64,000 nucleotides of DNA, taken from the NCBI GenBank assembly GCA_949358305.1, contig OX442324.1:682001-746000 (forward strand), in the 5' to 3' direction. This stretch comes from Strigamia acuminata. Its lineage: Eukaryota; Arthropoda; Chilopoda; Geophilomorpha; Linotaeniidae. Shown here in pieces: positions 11,306-23,041 of this stretch. Every line of letters begins with the position of its first letter. Position 1 is the first letter of the stretch. The translations under genes were made by a program, and so were the position numbers. The notes beneath the pieces were generated by a model. It ran no database searches and was not told where the DNA came from. It saw only the letters and a list, made by a program, of their open reading frames with translations.

Positions 11306-12461
11306 AAACTTAAGTTGACACAAGTGTATTGGGCCAGGAAGCTAATTGCCTCATGTAATTTGGGCCAGCAGAAATTAATAGTGAGTCATGTCTCTTTTGG
11401 CACGGATTCGATCTGGCACAATGTCTGCCAATCCGTGGCAGTTATCCTCAGTGTTTCCATCCAAAATTTTAATGAGAATTCTGTGTAAACCATCCTTTTT
11501 ATGTGACCAATTTTCATTTGGCCACATAAATTTTTTACTACTACTATATCTTCTAATTGCGCAACTATTTCAAAAATTTATTTTTGCCCAATGCGTAATT
11601 GGAAGCCGGCGCAGTACTAGAAGTCATTTAAACCCTGACATCAGCCAAGTGATTTTCCAGATTTTCGAAACATTTTTCCGATGTTTGAAATGGATAAATG
11701 GAATGTTTTGCACACATTTCAAATTGAAATTATAATTTTCAATCGAAGCGTTTATAAAATATATCATTTATCAGCTTCTTTTGATATATTTTTCAAAAAT
11801 TTAAGTCCTTAATTGCATACCCGTGCGTAATTAGAGGCCTGCGCATTTATAAACTTTTGTCCTGCGGACATTTATAGATCCGCGCAGTAAAAGAGGTGCA
11901 CAGGCAATTAGTAGATATCCTGTTACATGGTTCAGGGAATGAATGAACTTGTAACAATTGTTTTTATTATGAATGACTCAGTCTTACCTTTTTGTATAAA
12001 ATAGACTTTATTTAACCAGTCGGAAATTAGGTGAAAACCAAATATCCGGTGATAACTTAATTGGTTTGAAATAAAAAAAAAAGGATTACGTAGATTTATC
12101 TATACAAACTAAGTTTTAAGTTTAATATTAAATAAATGATAAATTATAAAAAGCACAAATAATTTATAAGTTTACATTAACAAGTAAGTCTAAGTAAGAA
12201 TGATGTTGTCACTATGTGTATCGACTTTAAACAATGTTTTCGAAAATTCAAGTTTTCTGGGATTGTAGTAACCAAAAGATTGTGGGTCCACAGGCGCCGC
12301 AACTCTTAATACGTCACCACGGGGATAGCTTCGTGAAGACAACTGTTCGTGAAATCTAATATTTTTGGATGCAAGATTTCAGCTCGGGTGCCACGCAAAA
12401 TGGCAAACAATTGTATCTGAATTGCGACCGAAATACTGTCTCTCACTGAGGGAGAACGTTG
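11306..12461. other. Intronic sequence, no gene
   Basis: AT-rich. Between 11590 and 11910 the pieces tgcgtaattggaagccggcgcag, tgcgtaattagaggcctgcgca and gatccgcgcagtaa echo each other, hinting at an old repeat with tgcgtaatt/gcgca words. No ORF or splice-bounded exon was recognised. Confidence 0.35.
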
Positions 12462-12767
12462 TCACTCGCTAAGTGCTCTTATGAAGAGAACATTCCTTCT
12501 CCTGAATTCGCGGAAATGATGGGTGTACGCGTAGACAGGTGCCGGACAGCAAACCGCATCTTCAAACCGTTGATAATGAAATAAATGCGCAATTGAGACG
12601 GCAAATAAATTCAAAATGTCTCCAATGAGGAGGAAGCCAGTCGTGGCAAAAAAGTGTTTCTTCAACAAAATGTATGCAAAATAAGGGGAAATGATTAAGG
12701 TGCTGGTTAGATAGCCAACCATGAGAATTCGGCCTGTATAATGGCCTAATGCGTTGCAACGCACCAT
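12462..12767 (-). CDS. Hypothetical 101-residue hydrophobic protein
   Basis: Not recognised. ATG-initiated ORF with two or three hydrophobic stretches (residues about 14-36, YLTSTLIISPYFAYILL; and about 41-61, TTGFLLIGDILNLFAVSIA), followed by a basic tail FREFRRRNVLFIRALSE. Composition is more coding-like than its flanks. The open frame extends only a few codons upstream of the ATG to a stop. It could be a fragment of a multi-pass membrane protein, an exon of a nested gene or a retrocopied piece. No promoter or polyadenylation context was established. Confidence 0.3.
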   Translation of the reverse strand: MVRCNALGHYTGRILMVGYLTSTLIISPYFAYILLKKHFFATTGFLLIGDILNLFAVSIAHLFHYQRFEDAVCCPAPVYAYTHHFREFRRRNVLFIRALSE

Positions 12768-13584
12768 AAACGGAACAGCTTCTCTGCGTGACGGCCCCCT
12801 CTTTTAGAGTTTTCAGACTCTTAAAAACCAATAAAAGCATCTTCATAAAACATTATCCCTTTTACAATTTTTATCTTGAAAATCATACTTTAATGAGTTA
12901 CTCCTCGTTACATCATCATACTTTCTTTTACAAAATCAAATCAAAATTAAATTTTTATTTTAATGCAATATTGTTAAATCATATTTTCACATATATTTTT
13001 GTCTCGTAATCATTGCTCAATTTAGACTAGACAATCCTATATACTTTTATCAAAAATTTAAAATTTCAAAGTAACAGATTAATTCAACTATTCACACTTT
13101 TGGGCTTTTTATTTTATATTAACTTAAATTAATATAAAATAAAAAGCTTTTTATTCCTTTTTCAAAGTTTTATTTGTTTTTATATTTCCTTTTCCTAGTT
13201 TTTCTTAAAAAAATTATCTGTTATAAGAAAAAAGATTAGCAATTTACACTTCTATCAAATTATTTCTTTATGATAATGCTTTTCTTTTCTTCTTGATCTA
13301 GGTCTGTGTAAAATGGTCTTAACGTTAAGTATGTTATTTCCCAGACTATCCTGTGCCTTAGATTGAATGCGTCTCTGTACTGCATTACAACCCAGTTGCA
13401 AAAATATACAATCACTCTGTGTTTTCAAATAAAGTGCCTTTTCACTCAATCACCGTGTAGTTATGCAATAAAAAATTATCTGAAATCAACTAAACTAGGT
13501 TAATTAAACTCTCCTCTTTCAGTGGGAAAAAAGTTTCTAATAATATTCAGAATAGATCAAAAGTTATCTTTATTTTTTTAACTG
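12768..13584. other. Intronic sequence, no gene
   Basis: Very AT-rich. A perfect palindrome-like stretch lies at 13105-13150 (gggctttttattttatatta ... aatataaaataaaaagcttt). No gene seen. Confidence 0.4.
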
Positions 13585-13900
13585 TTACATTTCAAAAAAA
13601 TCTAATCAGCTCATAGGAGTTTCAAAAATATACAATCAGAACTTTGTAATTCCATCTTTAGCTTTACAAACAGCTTTCATACGGTCAGGCATGGATAATA
13701 CAAGTTTAGAACGTTGCTCAGGCGTAATCTTGTTTCATTCGTCTTATAAAACACTACACAACTCAGCTTTGGTTGTTGGTTTACGCAGTCGACCTTTTAC
13801 ACCCTTATGTTCAAGGTATACAGTATGAAATTTTATTACAATAATGCATTTCAGAAAACAATTTTTATACTAATTGAAGGTTTCCAATGCATAACCTAAG
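13585..13900 (-). pseudogene. Tc1-like transposase C-terminal remnant
   Basis: The minus strand reads NKITPEQRSKLVLSMPDRMK, then AVCKAKDGITKF and a stop at 13636. This is the conserved C-terminus of Tc1 transposases (family form ...IPPE...LVDSMPRR...VIKAKGGHTKY). In-frame stops lie upstream. The flank 13823-13895 is homologous to 42957-43028 (both contain ttttatt-caataat then tatactaattg), linking this remnant to the Tc1 remnant there. Confidence 0.8.
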
Positions 13901-14368
13901 TTATAATCATGCTTATTTGTAAAGTGTAAAGTTAAGTAATTCAAAGGAGCGTGGTAACAAGGTGCAGGATGTATAGATTATTAACACATGTAATTAATAG
14001 AGTTAAGATAACATTGTAATAATTACAGACAGCTTTCTATCTGTCTGATTCTGTACTTTCATGTTTGAATTCAATTGCGGGTATTTCTAATCTGAGAAAT
14101 TTCCAACCTTTTATCAAGCATTTGAGTTTCGATTAAACTTTGAGTCATTCCTTAACAAACTCTCCAAAACACAGTTACATGAGTTGAGCCTGAGAGCGCA
14201 TAAACCACGTAACAGGACATTCATGAAACTAGACAGTCTGATGTTGTTGTGACTTTGTTGGGCCCATTACGTGTTTCACGCCAACCTGTGCCTCGTTAAA
14301 CGTCACATCCATTGACTCGAAGATTTTTTCTCCGCTGGTATCCACACACAGTAATCACGTGTTGCTGT

Positions 14369-14740
14369 GAAGTCGGGTCACTTCATCGAATCCCGTTTTT
14401 TTCGATGAAACGTACCGTTTTTTCAAAATTTTCGATGAAACAATACAGTAAAAAAATCCAAAAACCTAACTTAACCTGACTTGACCTAACCTGACCTAAC
14501 CTGACCTAACCTGACCTAACCTGACCTAACCTCACCTAACCTGCCCTAACCTGACCTAACCTGACCTAACCCAACCATGTAGCTACGTGAATAACGTCCC
14601 CAATGATGGCCGAAAATTCGATTAAACGTACCGAGCGGAGTTTAAATTCGATGAAACGACCCCCGTTTACCCACATTTCAAAAAATGAGAAAAATTTAGA
14701 ATTCAATGAAACGGGATTCGATGAAGTGATCCGACCTGGT
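14369..14740. mobile_element. Foldback element with TTGCTGT duplication
   Basis: Flanked by TTGCTGT at 14362-14368 and 14741-14747. Left end gaagtcgggtcacttcatcg pairs with the right end ...cgatgaagtgatccgacctg. The arms carry repeats of the word tttcatcgaa/ttcgatgaaac in opposite orientations, and the core is a decamer array. It interrupts Cop-B, which reads on either side. Ends and TSD length resemble those of the element at 41717-42433. Confidence 0.8.
14461..14575. repeat. Decamer array alternating CCTAA and CCTGA
   Basis: About ten copies of cctaacctga, with occasional variants. On the other strand this alternates TTAGG and TCAGG. It forms the core of the foldback at 14369-14740. A degenerate relative lies at 56738-56830 inside another foldback. 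Confidence 0.9.
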
Positions 14741-14930
14741 TTGCTGTGCGCAACCAACTAAAATCCCAGCTCGAGATTTAGTGTCCAATTTCCTACGCTT
14801 TTCTTTCAGTGTTTGAAAATAGCAAAAACATTCAAAACTTTTAAGATGACCAACTGATGGTTTCATATCATAAAAGTATTCCAACGGTGTTTTAGAGTCA
14901 CCTTTTTTGCAACCTCGATCCGTACATAAT

Positions 14931-16162
14931 CCCAGGTAAAAAAAAATCTGCAGAATTGTGCAGAAAAATTACCAGCCGAAAAAAATTCTGCTGAAAATCT
15001 TTTTTTCTCTGCAGAAGTGTGCAGAAAAATTGTCAGCCAAAAAAATTCTACTGAAAATCTTTTTATCTCTGCAGAATTGTGCAGAGTAATTGTATGCAAA
15101 ATTGTCTGCAGAATTCTGCAGAGATTTGCAGAATACTGTACAGAGTTCTACATTAGTTTGTTAACTGTTTCTACAGACATATTATGCAGAAAACACTGGA
15201 AAAAAAGTAGATTTACATGCTTATAAAACATTATGAATGTAAAGGTAGATGGACTTTACAAGTTTGTAAATTCTCAGCATATTTACAATCTAGTAGAGAG
15301 ATCATTTTCATGACTTTTTTCACAAGAACTTTACAAACATTTTCTATTGTGTAATATTGAAATTTCAAAATGTATTTTCAATATATTTTCAATAAATTTC
15401 CAAATTTTTTACCAATATATTTTGAAAATTTTAAATACTCAAATTTTTCTTTATTTGAAGTATTTGGTTTTCAAATAGACTATCTGAAAATTCAAAACCA
15501 TTTTTTAAAAAGTAACTATGTAAGGGAAGTTATGCATTCAAATAGTTTAAGCTGTACAAGCCTAGTGGTTAGAGCAGTGGTCTTTAGAACAATGGGTCCT
15601 AGGTTCAATTCCGGCAGAGGTCATAGTAAGAAAAAAAAAACTAAAATATTTAAATAAATATAAATAAAAATGTCAATAAAACATAATTTGTGCTAATAAC
15701 AATGAAAACTAATTGTTGAATAAGGGTTGTAAAAGAAATTAAATGGCTTTATACGGGGAAAAAAAATTTGAGTTAGTGTATTCAAGTTTTTTTTTTTTAA
15801 AGTTATTGCAAAATAAGTCATGGAAATGGTCTCTTTCCTAGATTTTAAATATGCTGAGAATTTACAAACTTGTAAAACCCATCTACCTTTACATTTACAA
15901 CATTTTATAAGTATGTAAATCTATTTTTTTTCCAGTGTTTGCTGCATAATATGCCTGTAGAAACAGTTAACAAACTAATGTAGAACTCTGTACAGTATTC
16001 TGCAAATCTCTGCAGTATTCTGCAAATCTCTGCAGAATTCTGCAGATATTCTGAAGAAAAGGTTAACATTTTTCTGCAGAATTCTGCAGAAATTGGTACT
16101 GTTTTCTGCAGAATATTTTTCTGCACAGCATGCAAAATTCTGCAGAACCTTTTTCTCCTGGG
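14931..16162. mobile_element. Long-inverted-repeat element with ctgcag-rich arms
   Basis: Starts cccagg and ends cctggg. Arms of roughly 350-370 bp pair well. Left 15110-15340 holds ctgcagagatttgcagaata, then ...acatgcttataaaacatt; the right arm 15810-16030 holds the complement. The outer parts are strings of ctgcagaa/ttctgcag. The core (15350-15800) is AT-rich, with no transposase recognised. It is inserted in the integrase of Cop-B. I could not define a convincing TSD. Confidence 0.75.
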
Positions 16163-16848
16163 ATTAAATGTGTATGCAGCTTCTGCCCACAAATATTTTT
16201 CCAATTTAGTGTAGTGTAAAAGGCATCTCACACCATTGACAATAACTTGATTAAAGCGGTCCGCGACTCCATTTTGTTTTAGTGTGTAAACATTTGTTCG
16301 TTCATGCTTGATCCCATTTGATCTCCAAAAGTCACTGAATACCCCTTTTGCACAACTATGGCAGCGCCATCTATTGCCAATCTCGCGCTAGGCATTATGG
16401 GATTGAAAATAGTACAAAACATACTATCATTATTGTCTGTAATATGCAAATCCAAGTTCTTGCTCTTCCCGTACTTCTGAAGTTTAGAAAAATTAGAAAC
16501 GATATTATTACATCTACAGAGCAACATATTGGGCGTATTTCCCATCTCTAACAATGCAATGATCGAGCTTACATTAATCGAGTAACACACAAAAAAAGCT
16601 AAAAACTTGAGCATCCGAAATGCGTTTGATTTAACAAGTTCACAAACCAAACCGTCACTAAATGTGGGACATTTGAATAGTTTTTTGAAGATAAAGTGCT
16701 GTAAAGAAGCAGTTTCGGTGTACATTCTGACAGTTTCATTTCTTCCAAGATCGGATGGGAGCAATCAATAAACATAATATTTACTAAACCAAAATTCTAC
16801 AGCCGTAGACTGGTCAGTCTTTGGGTTATATCGTTACGAAATTTCGAG

Positions 16849-17273
16849 AATATATCGGTGTTAAAATTCACATTCCAATTTTTGTTTCAGCATCCTAAAC
16901 AACTCCTTCCAGTGATCATTTTCTAACACTCGTAACAAACACGCTGCCCGTGTGATAGCGGTATCGTAGGTACTCAAATTCCTAAATTCTTTGCAACTAG
17001 ATCGGTGACTTTGATGCATAAATCAAGATTAATGTCACAACGCCATTGTTAAGAGTGTTTGAAAATGATCACTGGAATGAGTTGTTTAGGATGGTGAAAC
17101 AACAATTCGATGTAAAGAAAACTGCGCACTTTCTCTCTCGAACAAACGACAGTGCACATGAATAATAATAGTGAACACATTGCTTTTCTGACCAGCACTT
17201 TTCCTAATTTACGCAGAATAACAATCACAGGTGTCAATTGGGATGTGAGTTTTAACACCGATATATTCTAGAG
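16849..17273. repeat. Foldback inside the large inverted repeat
   Basis: gaatatatcggtgttaaaa (16849) pairs with ttttaacaccgatatattc (17251), and catcctaaacaactccttcc (16891) pairs with its diverged complement ending at 17094. The centre is about 17000. Confidence 0.78.
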
Positions 17274-17289
17274 ACTAGTTGTGAGATAT

Positions 17290-17670
17290 TGGGGATGGAC
17301 TAATCGTCAGCTGTCAGCCGGCAGCTGACGATTCAGATTAACCGAAAATAGCCGAAATTAATCGGCAGCTGGCAGCTGTCAGGCGTCAGTCATCAGTCGG
17401 CAGTCACCTGTCGAATGTCGCGGCCGTCAGCTGTCGGCTTTCGACCATCAGTTGTCGAATGTCGCAGCCATCAGCTGTCGACTGTCGACCGTTGCGGCTG
17501 ACGGTCAACAGTCGACGGCTGCGACATTCTACGGCTGCGACATTCGACGGCTGACTGAGTGACTGTCGACTGTTGCGTACGTCAGACGTCGACCGTCGCG
17601 TCCGTCAGTCGTCGACCTGTTACTGCCGTCAGCTGTCGACTGGCGCGTCCGTCGGACGTTGACTGGTTGG
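17290..17670. repeat. Degenerate gtcagctgtcgactg satellite
   Basis: GC-rich for this window. Made of irregular repeats of words such as cgtcagctgtcg, gtcgactgt and tgcgacattc in both orientations, so it is rich in short palindromes (cagctg, gtcgac). No coding. Confidence 0.75.
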
Positions 17671-18229
17671 TTTAGTCAATATTACGCTTATTGATCGCTT
17701 TCTGTCTTTTGTTGAAAGAATTTCAACTATTTTCGTGTAGCATTTACACCGAAACTGCTACTTCGCAGCGCGTTATCTTAAAAAAAGCTTCGCTTACGGG
17801 ATATTATCCTGGCTCCAGACTGGACCATAACGGAATTACAAATGAAAACGTTATTGGTGTGCCCTAATTTGGAATATTTTAAACTATTCAAATGTCCCAC
17901 ATTTAGTGACGGTTTGGTTTGTGAACTTGTTAAATCGAACGCATTTCGGATGCTCAAGTTTTTAGCTTTTTTTGTGTGTCACTCGATTAATGTAAGCTCG
18001 ATCATTGCATTGTTAGAGATGGGAAATACGCTCAATATGTTGCTCTGTAGATGTAATAATATCGTTTCTAATTTTTCTATACTTTAGAAGTACGGGAAGA
18101 GCAAGAACTTGGATTTGCATATTACAGACAATATTGATAGAATGTTTTGTACTATTTTCAATCCCATAATGCCTATCGCGAGATTGGCAATAGATGGCGC
18201 TGCCATAGTTGTGCAAAAGGGGTATTGTG

Positions 18230-19038
18230 TAAAAAATGCTTATGTCATAATAATAAGTCGCCACATTTATTCTCTGGTATGCGTTTAGTTGCTTCTGGTT
18301 GTGGTTTCATTTTAGGTTGTTGAGTTGTCTTTGCACAAGATTTGACAGATTGAATGATCTTTGATTGTTCATTGGTCTTGGATTGACTCAGTAGTGCCCA
18401 TCCAATATACTGAGAAGTGATTTTTATGTTTGCAAAATTTAACAAACACACCTAAAGTTAAAGAACCAACAAATGACTCAAAATCACAGATAATTAATTT
18501 TTTAAAACTAAAATACCTCAAATAGAGAACACAGAGACAAGCAGACATGTCCAGAGCACTATTTCATATAACTGGAACGAATATAAATAATTTGTCTCCA
18601 GATCTGGCAGACCAGATTCACTAAATTTTTCTCCAATCATGTGTAATACAAGGAATTCAATAATGTCTGACGTGAATATTTATATATACTGTTGTTTTGA
18701 CAATATACATCTAGCCTGTTCTATTTCATGACATGCAACCCCATACCATGAATGATTGTTGAAATTTCACTGTTTTAATTAAACACTCATTTTTCAATTT
18801 CACATCCACTCTGCACCAAAAAAATTTTCCATAATCACTTGCACTACCAACACACCCGCATGATTCATAACTGAATATACTTTCTTTCAAGAACCAACAA
18901 GTTAATTTTTGTGGCCCTTATACCAGTCCAGACAATTTCACCTGTTCAATTTTAACGCTGGAGATTTACATGATACTTTTAATTCGTTGAATCCCATTTC
19001 ATTTAGACAATTATGCAATGTTGGATTACACACACATG
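18230..19038. other. No gene assigned
   Basis: The minus strand is open from 18451 to 18245 for a Lys/Gln-rich peptide (TTQQPKMKPQPEATKRIPE). It could be a scrap of a retroelement gag or linker but has no diagnostic motif. The rest is AT-rich intron. Confidence 0.35.
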
Positions 19039-19216
19039 CAGGCCCACCTTTACCAATGGGCTAACTGGGCTGCAGCCCAGGGGCGCCGGGCATAGGGGGG
19101 GCGCCAGGCACAGGGGCTCGATGGGCACAGAAGGGCGCCGGGCACAGAAAAGTGCTGGGCAAGGGCCGCCTTAGTTTTATTAGCCCAGGGCGCTGAAAAG
19201 TGTAACGACGGCCCTG
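19039..19216. mobile_element. hAT-type MITE with 8-bp duplication
   Basis: Flanked by CACACATG at 19031-19038 and 19217-19224. Ends CAGGCCCACC and, reverse complemented, CAGGGCCGTC. It is a GC-rich 178-bp body with repeated ggcgccgggca in an AT-rich surround. The 8-bp TSD and CAG-G ends fit hAT. Confidence 0.88.
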
Positions 19217-20035
19217 CACACATGAACATGAAGCAGTTTCCACTTTATGTTCATCTGCCAACATGAATATTTTCGTTTTTTTTGCAAATACTCTTCAAAC
19301 TTTTATCTTGACTTTGAGTGATTTTTCACGATCTCCCAGGTCTGAAGACAATAGCAGCAGTTTCTAATCATTTATATTTGTCCCAGTTGTATAAAATGGT
19401 GCTCTGGGCACGTCCACTTGTATTTTTAATCTCTATTTGAGGTATTTTAGTTTTAAAAGTATAACTATCGGTGATTTTGAATCATTTGTTGGGTTTTTAA
19501 CATTAAGCATGTTTGTTAAATTTTACAAACATGAAAATCACTTCTCAATGTATTGGATAAGCACTAGTGGGTTTAGAGAAGAAGGGACAGTGTTTTCATT
19601 AATTATAAATTACAAATTCAAAAATTTTCTGTGCTTTTCTGTACTTTTTTTCTCAGGTTTGATGTGATCAAATACTTTTTTTCTCAAATTTGTCAACAAA
19701 AATATCTGTAACTTTTTAAAATTTTGTTCAATTTTTTTCATATTGCCACTAAATTGTAGCATTTGGCTTGGTCTTTTCAGTGAATAAAATGTTTTGTTTA
19801 TAAATTATTACTTAGACTGCAAAAAAAATGATCTTGAATTTGAATCAGCTCATATGGTGGCTCATTGTGGATCCCAGACCCGGTATTCTCTATTAAATCT
19901 TGAATATCCAACTAGAGCGCCCGCCCAGGAACACTTTTTTCCTTTGCTGACATGAAAAATCCTAACCTTAGATCCCATGCATCTAAGGTGCCGTACCGAT
20001 ACACATCGATCATACAATAGGTTATATGGGGATTT
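19217..20035. other. Intronic sequence, no gene
   Basis: AT-rich with only short ORFs. Nothing recognised. Confidence 0.4.
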
Positions 20036-20350
20036 TCAATTCAAATTGGTCCTGGGGGCTCGATTACTTAAATACATCATTGTGTTGGCAATCTCCCACC
20101 ACAAATTATGAGGGAATTTATTTTCCAAAATTAAAGTTTCCACCCTTTCTATGATATCTACATTTGTCCTTTTAGAGATGGAATTAGCTATTGGGTTATC
20201 AGAATCTACACTATCAATTGTAATCCCGATATTCTTCATTACTCCTACCCATGCTGTTAATTCTTCTGTGGAAAAATCTATTCCATTATCCATTTGCATT
20301 GAGGGAATTTTGACTTTTGTATTTCCTATTGTCTTACAAAAGGTATGAGG
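20036..20350 (-). pseudogene. Cop-C: copia integrase remnant
   Basis: The minus strand reads MQMDNGIDFSTEELTAW (second catalytic Asp region), then IIERVETLILENKFPHNLWW and MMYLSNRAPR. These align in order with copia integrase (family pattern TDNGTEF...ER...NRTLLE.AR.ML....LP..FWAEA...YL.NR.P). The Glu-bearing QNG.AER block is degraded to NPIANSISKRTN. No LTRs or other domains remain. Confidence 0.78.
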
Positions 20351-21638
20351 AGCAGTATCTATGTTTACTAATTAAACCCCATAAACATTTCTAGACCCAT
20401 TGTGCATTTTCGGTTTTTGGCACAGTTTTATATTACCGTGTCTTATTTCGCCTACAACGCCTTCCTCCGCGCCCAATACAGTTCTTACAGCTTAATAAAG
20501 TCCTCCTGAGTTGATTCCACGTCATTCCTCGTTGAAATCAGCACTCGCCCGTTTGTAATGCGAATCGGGGATCACTCGCAACTTCCCTGCGTAACCTCAA
20601 CGGTGATCGCTGTGGTGCGTGCCGTACTAGGTGCGTCGTGTTCGGTAATTCGCATACTCCGCGAAACTTTACTAAAATGGCCCGAAATCACCACAAAACC
20701 AACAAGAATTGTTGTACCATATAGCAATTGAACAAACTATGTTGTTTTCCACACAAAATGGCCGTCAGAATGTTCGTTTTCGTCGAATGGTCGCCATGAT
20801 GTCGTATTTCGTCTCGTACGCTTTTGCCGCGCTGGTTGCACAAAATAGTTGCTCCGTACGGTCGACGTAGCTTCCCTGCGACATTGGGTACGTGTTCCTT
20901 CGTTCCCGATGCCGTAATTCAGCTCCAGTTGTCCGCAAACACAAAAAACGATCTCCGCAAATGGAAAAACACAAACAAAGGTAAGTAATAGCTACTTATT
21001 ACTCACTTACGTTGTCCTAAAGTGTTTCAAATGCTTTCTGGCTGTCCTTCCTTTGTTTTAACCGAATAATGGCCTGTTGTTCGTTCCAAACAAACAATTC
21101 TTTGCAAAATGGCGCCGAAACCGATTGTCGCCAAAATGTAATTGCGCACGTTCGTCTGTACGCCCCAGACGTTCGCCGCACAACAATTGACAACTCTGCT
21201 ACGTCGCTGCTTCGTTCAGTGCAGGCTTTCCTATGCGTTGTCACAAATCAGCCGCTGTTTGCCGTCGTGCTGTTAATGGTCGTATTCACTCGTCCTTAGG
21301 CCTCATCCCTGACGTCCCAGGGGTAAAAATGGCCGCCGAATCTGAATTTCCACTCCAAATTATTGTCAGACTCACCAGAAACCACCCTCTGCTACCATGT
21401 TGGAAATAAACTTGGCACTGGTGAGTCAAAAAGAACAGTTTTTCAGGTTTGGGCTCAAATGCCTAAACTAGACAGCCATCTTTACTGCATCACAAGTAAA
21501 CGAGTGAGAAGAACTTACTCAGTTCTTGGTTACATACATGTGACACCATGTGTCAATAACAAGAACAAATCTCAACACTAAATGAACAAATCATATGTAA
21601 ATACAATTATATTGCAAATGAATAACAAAACATATACT
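20351..21638. other. No gene assigned; GC-richer patch
   Basis: 20440-21330 is clearly richer in CpG than its surroundings and repeats short phrases such as caaaatggc. No ORF over 80 codons has recognisable homology. It resembles retroelement leader sequence but has no LTR pair. 21398-21580 starts tgttggaa and ends caaca, so it might be a solo LTR, but it lacks a matching TSD. Confidence 0.35.
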
Positions 21639-22127
21639 TGTTACGCGGTAGAGCCGTACCGTGTATCGGCTGGCTCTGTTTGCTCTGTTTAGGCATTTAA
21701 TGCAATGAATTCTCACCAGACGGCGCTGTGCACCTAATTAGATGCACAGACCGTTCAACTTAGTTACAGGGGGAATAGGAGCTTACTTAGTAAGCTGATT
21801 AAGCCAGAGAGCTCAGATCTCTTTTGATTCTCAAGCTTTTACCTTCGCCTACTACTGTCAGCCGGTTAACGGATAGACAGGACTAGGTTTCCTGAATTGA
21901 ATTGAAACAACAACAGCATCATCCTTATTTGATTTATTTGAATGAATGATTTGTGTTTTAGGTTTAATAAATGAACAAATGTAATAAGAGCTGATGACCG
22001 AACATTTACATTAGTAAATGTCCGACTTTGAATAATAAAGCCAACAGGCATTTTACTTATAAAACTCTGTCTTTCTTGACTAAATTCATGTCACGTAGGA
22101 CTAAATCAATCCCTATTTAGCCACGTA
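21639..22127 (+). repeat. Gyp-A 5' LTR
   Basis: Begins TGTTACGCGG. Colinear with 36430-36920 to the shared end ccacgta. The last three bases differ from the other LTR (gcc here, aca there), so its terminus looks altered. An expected tRNA primer site just downstream (gcccgtttagattg) was not recognised. Confidence 0.9.
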
Positions 22128-22533
22128 GCCCGTTTAGATTGTTAAAAATAGAAAAATTGGATTTAAAATGCTAAAAAAATCTCTTTAAAATTTTAGAAAA
22201 AAAACATTGAAATTGCTGATTAAATAGCAATTATCTTGAATGACTCAGAGTTGGTAAAAATAGGTGAAGTCACAGCTTGAATATTTAATGTCATTGTGTG
22301 AAATAATTTGCATTTTGGAAATAAATATAGGGTTTAGTTGTCTATTAGGGATTAATAAATTGATTTACAATTGTTATATTTGGAATGGAATAAAATATAT
22401 AGTGTATAAATACTAATTTTGATATTTATTTACAGGTAATTTTTGTGAATTTATAGGAATTGAAAAATTGTTTTGAAATGTTATTGTTGGATTATTTTCT
22501 TTGTGATTTTGAGTGTAATATTTATGTATTATA

Positions 22534-22928
22534 CAGGGTGTATCAGAATTCATGTTACACAGAAATAGGGAGTATAGAGGGAGACCAGGAGATAATGTTT
22601 CCACTAAAAAAAAATTCCAAAAAAAATTTCCCACTAAGTCACAGCCCCCAAAACATTTCTAAAATTTCAAATATCGCGGGTCACGCATATTGCCCGTCCC
22701 GCATATCGCCCATGTTTGCCAGGTTAAAGCTCAATTCTCAAATAAAAACACACAAACTGATCATTTTAATGTTAAAGAATCACAAAAAAAACTCAAAAAT
22801 CTGGGAAAACTAAAACAAATCATTAATGTAAAAGAATTTTTTTGGAATTTTTGATTAGTGAATACGTGATCTCCTGGTCCCCCTCTACACCCCCTATTTC
22901 TGTGTAACATGAATTCTGATACACCCTG
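22534..22928. mobile_element. Mariner-type MITE in the Gyp-A leader
   Basis: TA at 22532-22533 and 22929-22930. The ends are cagggtgtatcagaattcat in inverted orientation, with arms of about 60 bp (…tctcctggtccccctctaca on the right). Non-coding 395-bp element. It inserted after Gyp-A or was carried by its source copy. Confidence 0.9.
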
Positions 22929-23041
22929 TATGCTAATAACACTTTAAGTTTTCAGGTAATGAATTCGTGTTAGTGCATTTCAGTGTTAAAAGTGAATCAG
23001 TGCTAGTGAAAGTGATAAAAAGTGCAATATAAGGCTTTAGA

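Larger units (their letters stand above)
14200..16335 (-). pseudogene. Cop-B: copia integrase remnant split by two insertions
   Basis: Three minus-strand pieces in copia order. 16335-16165 reads SDFWRSNGIKHERTNVYTLK then QNGVADRFNQ and LWAEAAYTF. 14930-14748 reads TPLEYFYDMKPSVGHLKSF and KRRKLDTKSRAGILVG. 14368-14200 reads VWIPAEK and FESMDVTFNEAQ. The first gap is the long-inverted-repeat element at 14931-16162 and the second is the foldback at 14369-14740. The position of the catalytic Glu reads Asp (ADRFN). Protease, gag, RT and LTRs were not found. Confidence 0.8.
16340..18229. repeat. Large inverted repeat, 345-bp arms
   Basis: 16340-16684 and 17885-18229 are near-identical reverse complements; each contains, in opposite sense, gcgccatctattgccaatct and gggacatttgaatag. 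Translation of the arm is open for over 100 codons (CPTFSDGLVCELVKSNAFRM), but I recognise no family. The 1.2-kb spacer holds the smaller foldback and a degenerate CAGCTG-rich array. The left arm abuts a copia integrase fragment exactly at its outer end, so at least that arm looks inserted. Confidence 0.82.

Noticed and set aside
14461-14575. Interstitial telomere
   Set aside because: It is confined to the core of a foldback with a TSD and has a decamer, not a pentamer, period. It is part of the mobile element, not a chromosome-fusion scar.
21398-21580. Solo copia LTR (tgttggaa ... caaca)
   Set aside because: The ends are suggestive, but the five flanking bases do not match (tacca versus ctaaa) and no partner exists in the window.
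22460-22813. 117-codon ORF in the Gyp-A leader
   Set aside because: It lies mostly within the TA-flanked MITE, is Lys/Asn-rich and has no motif.
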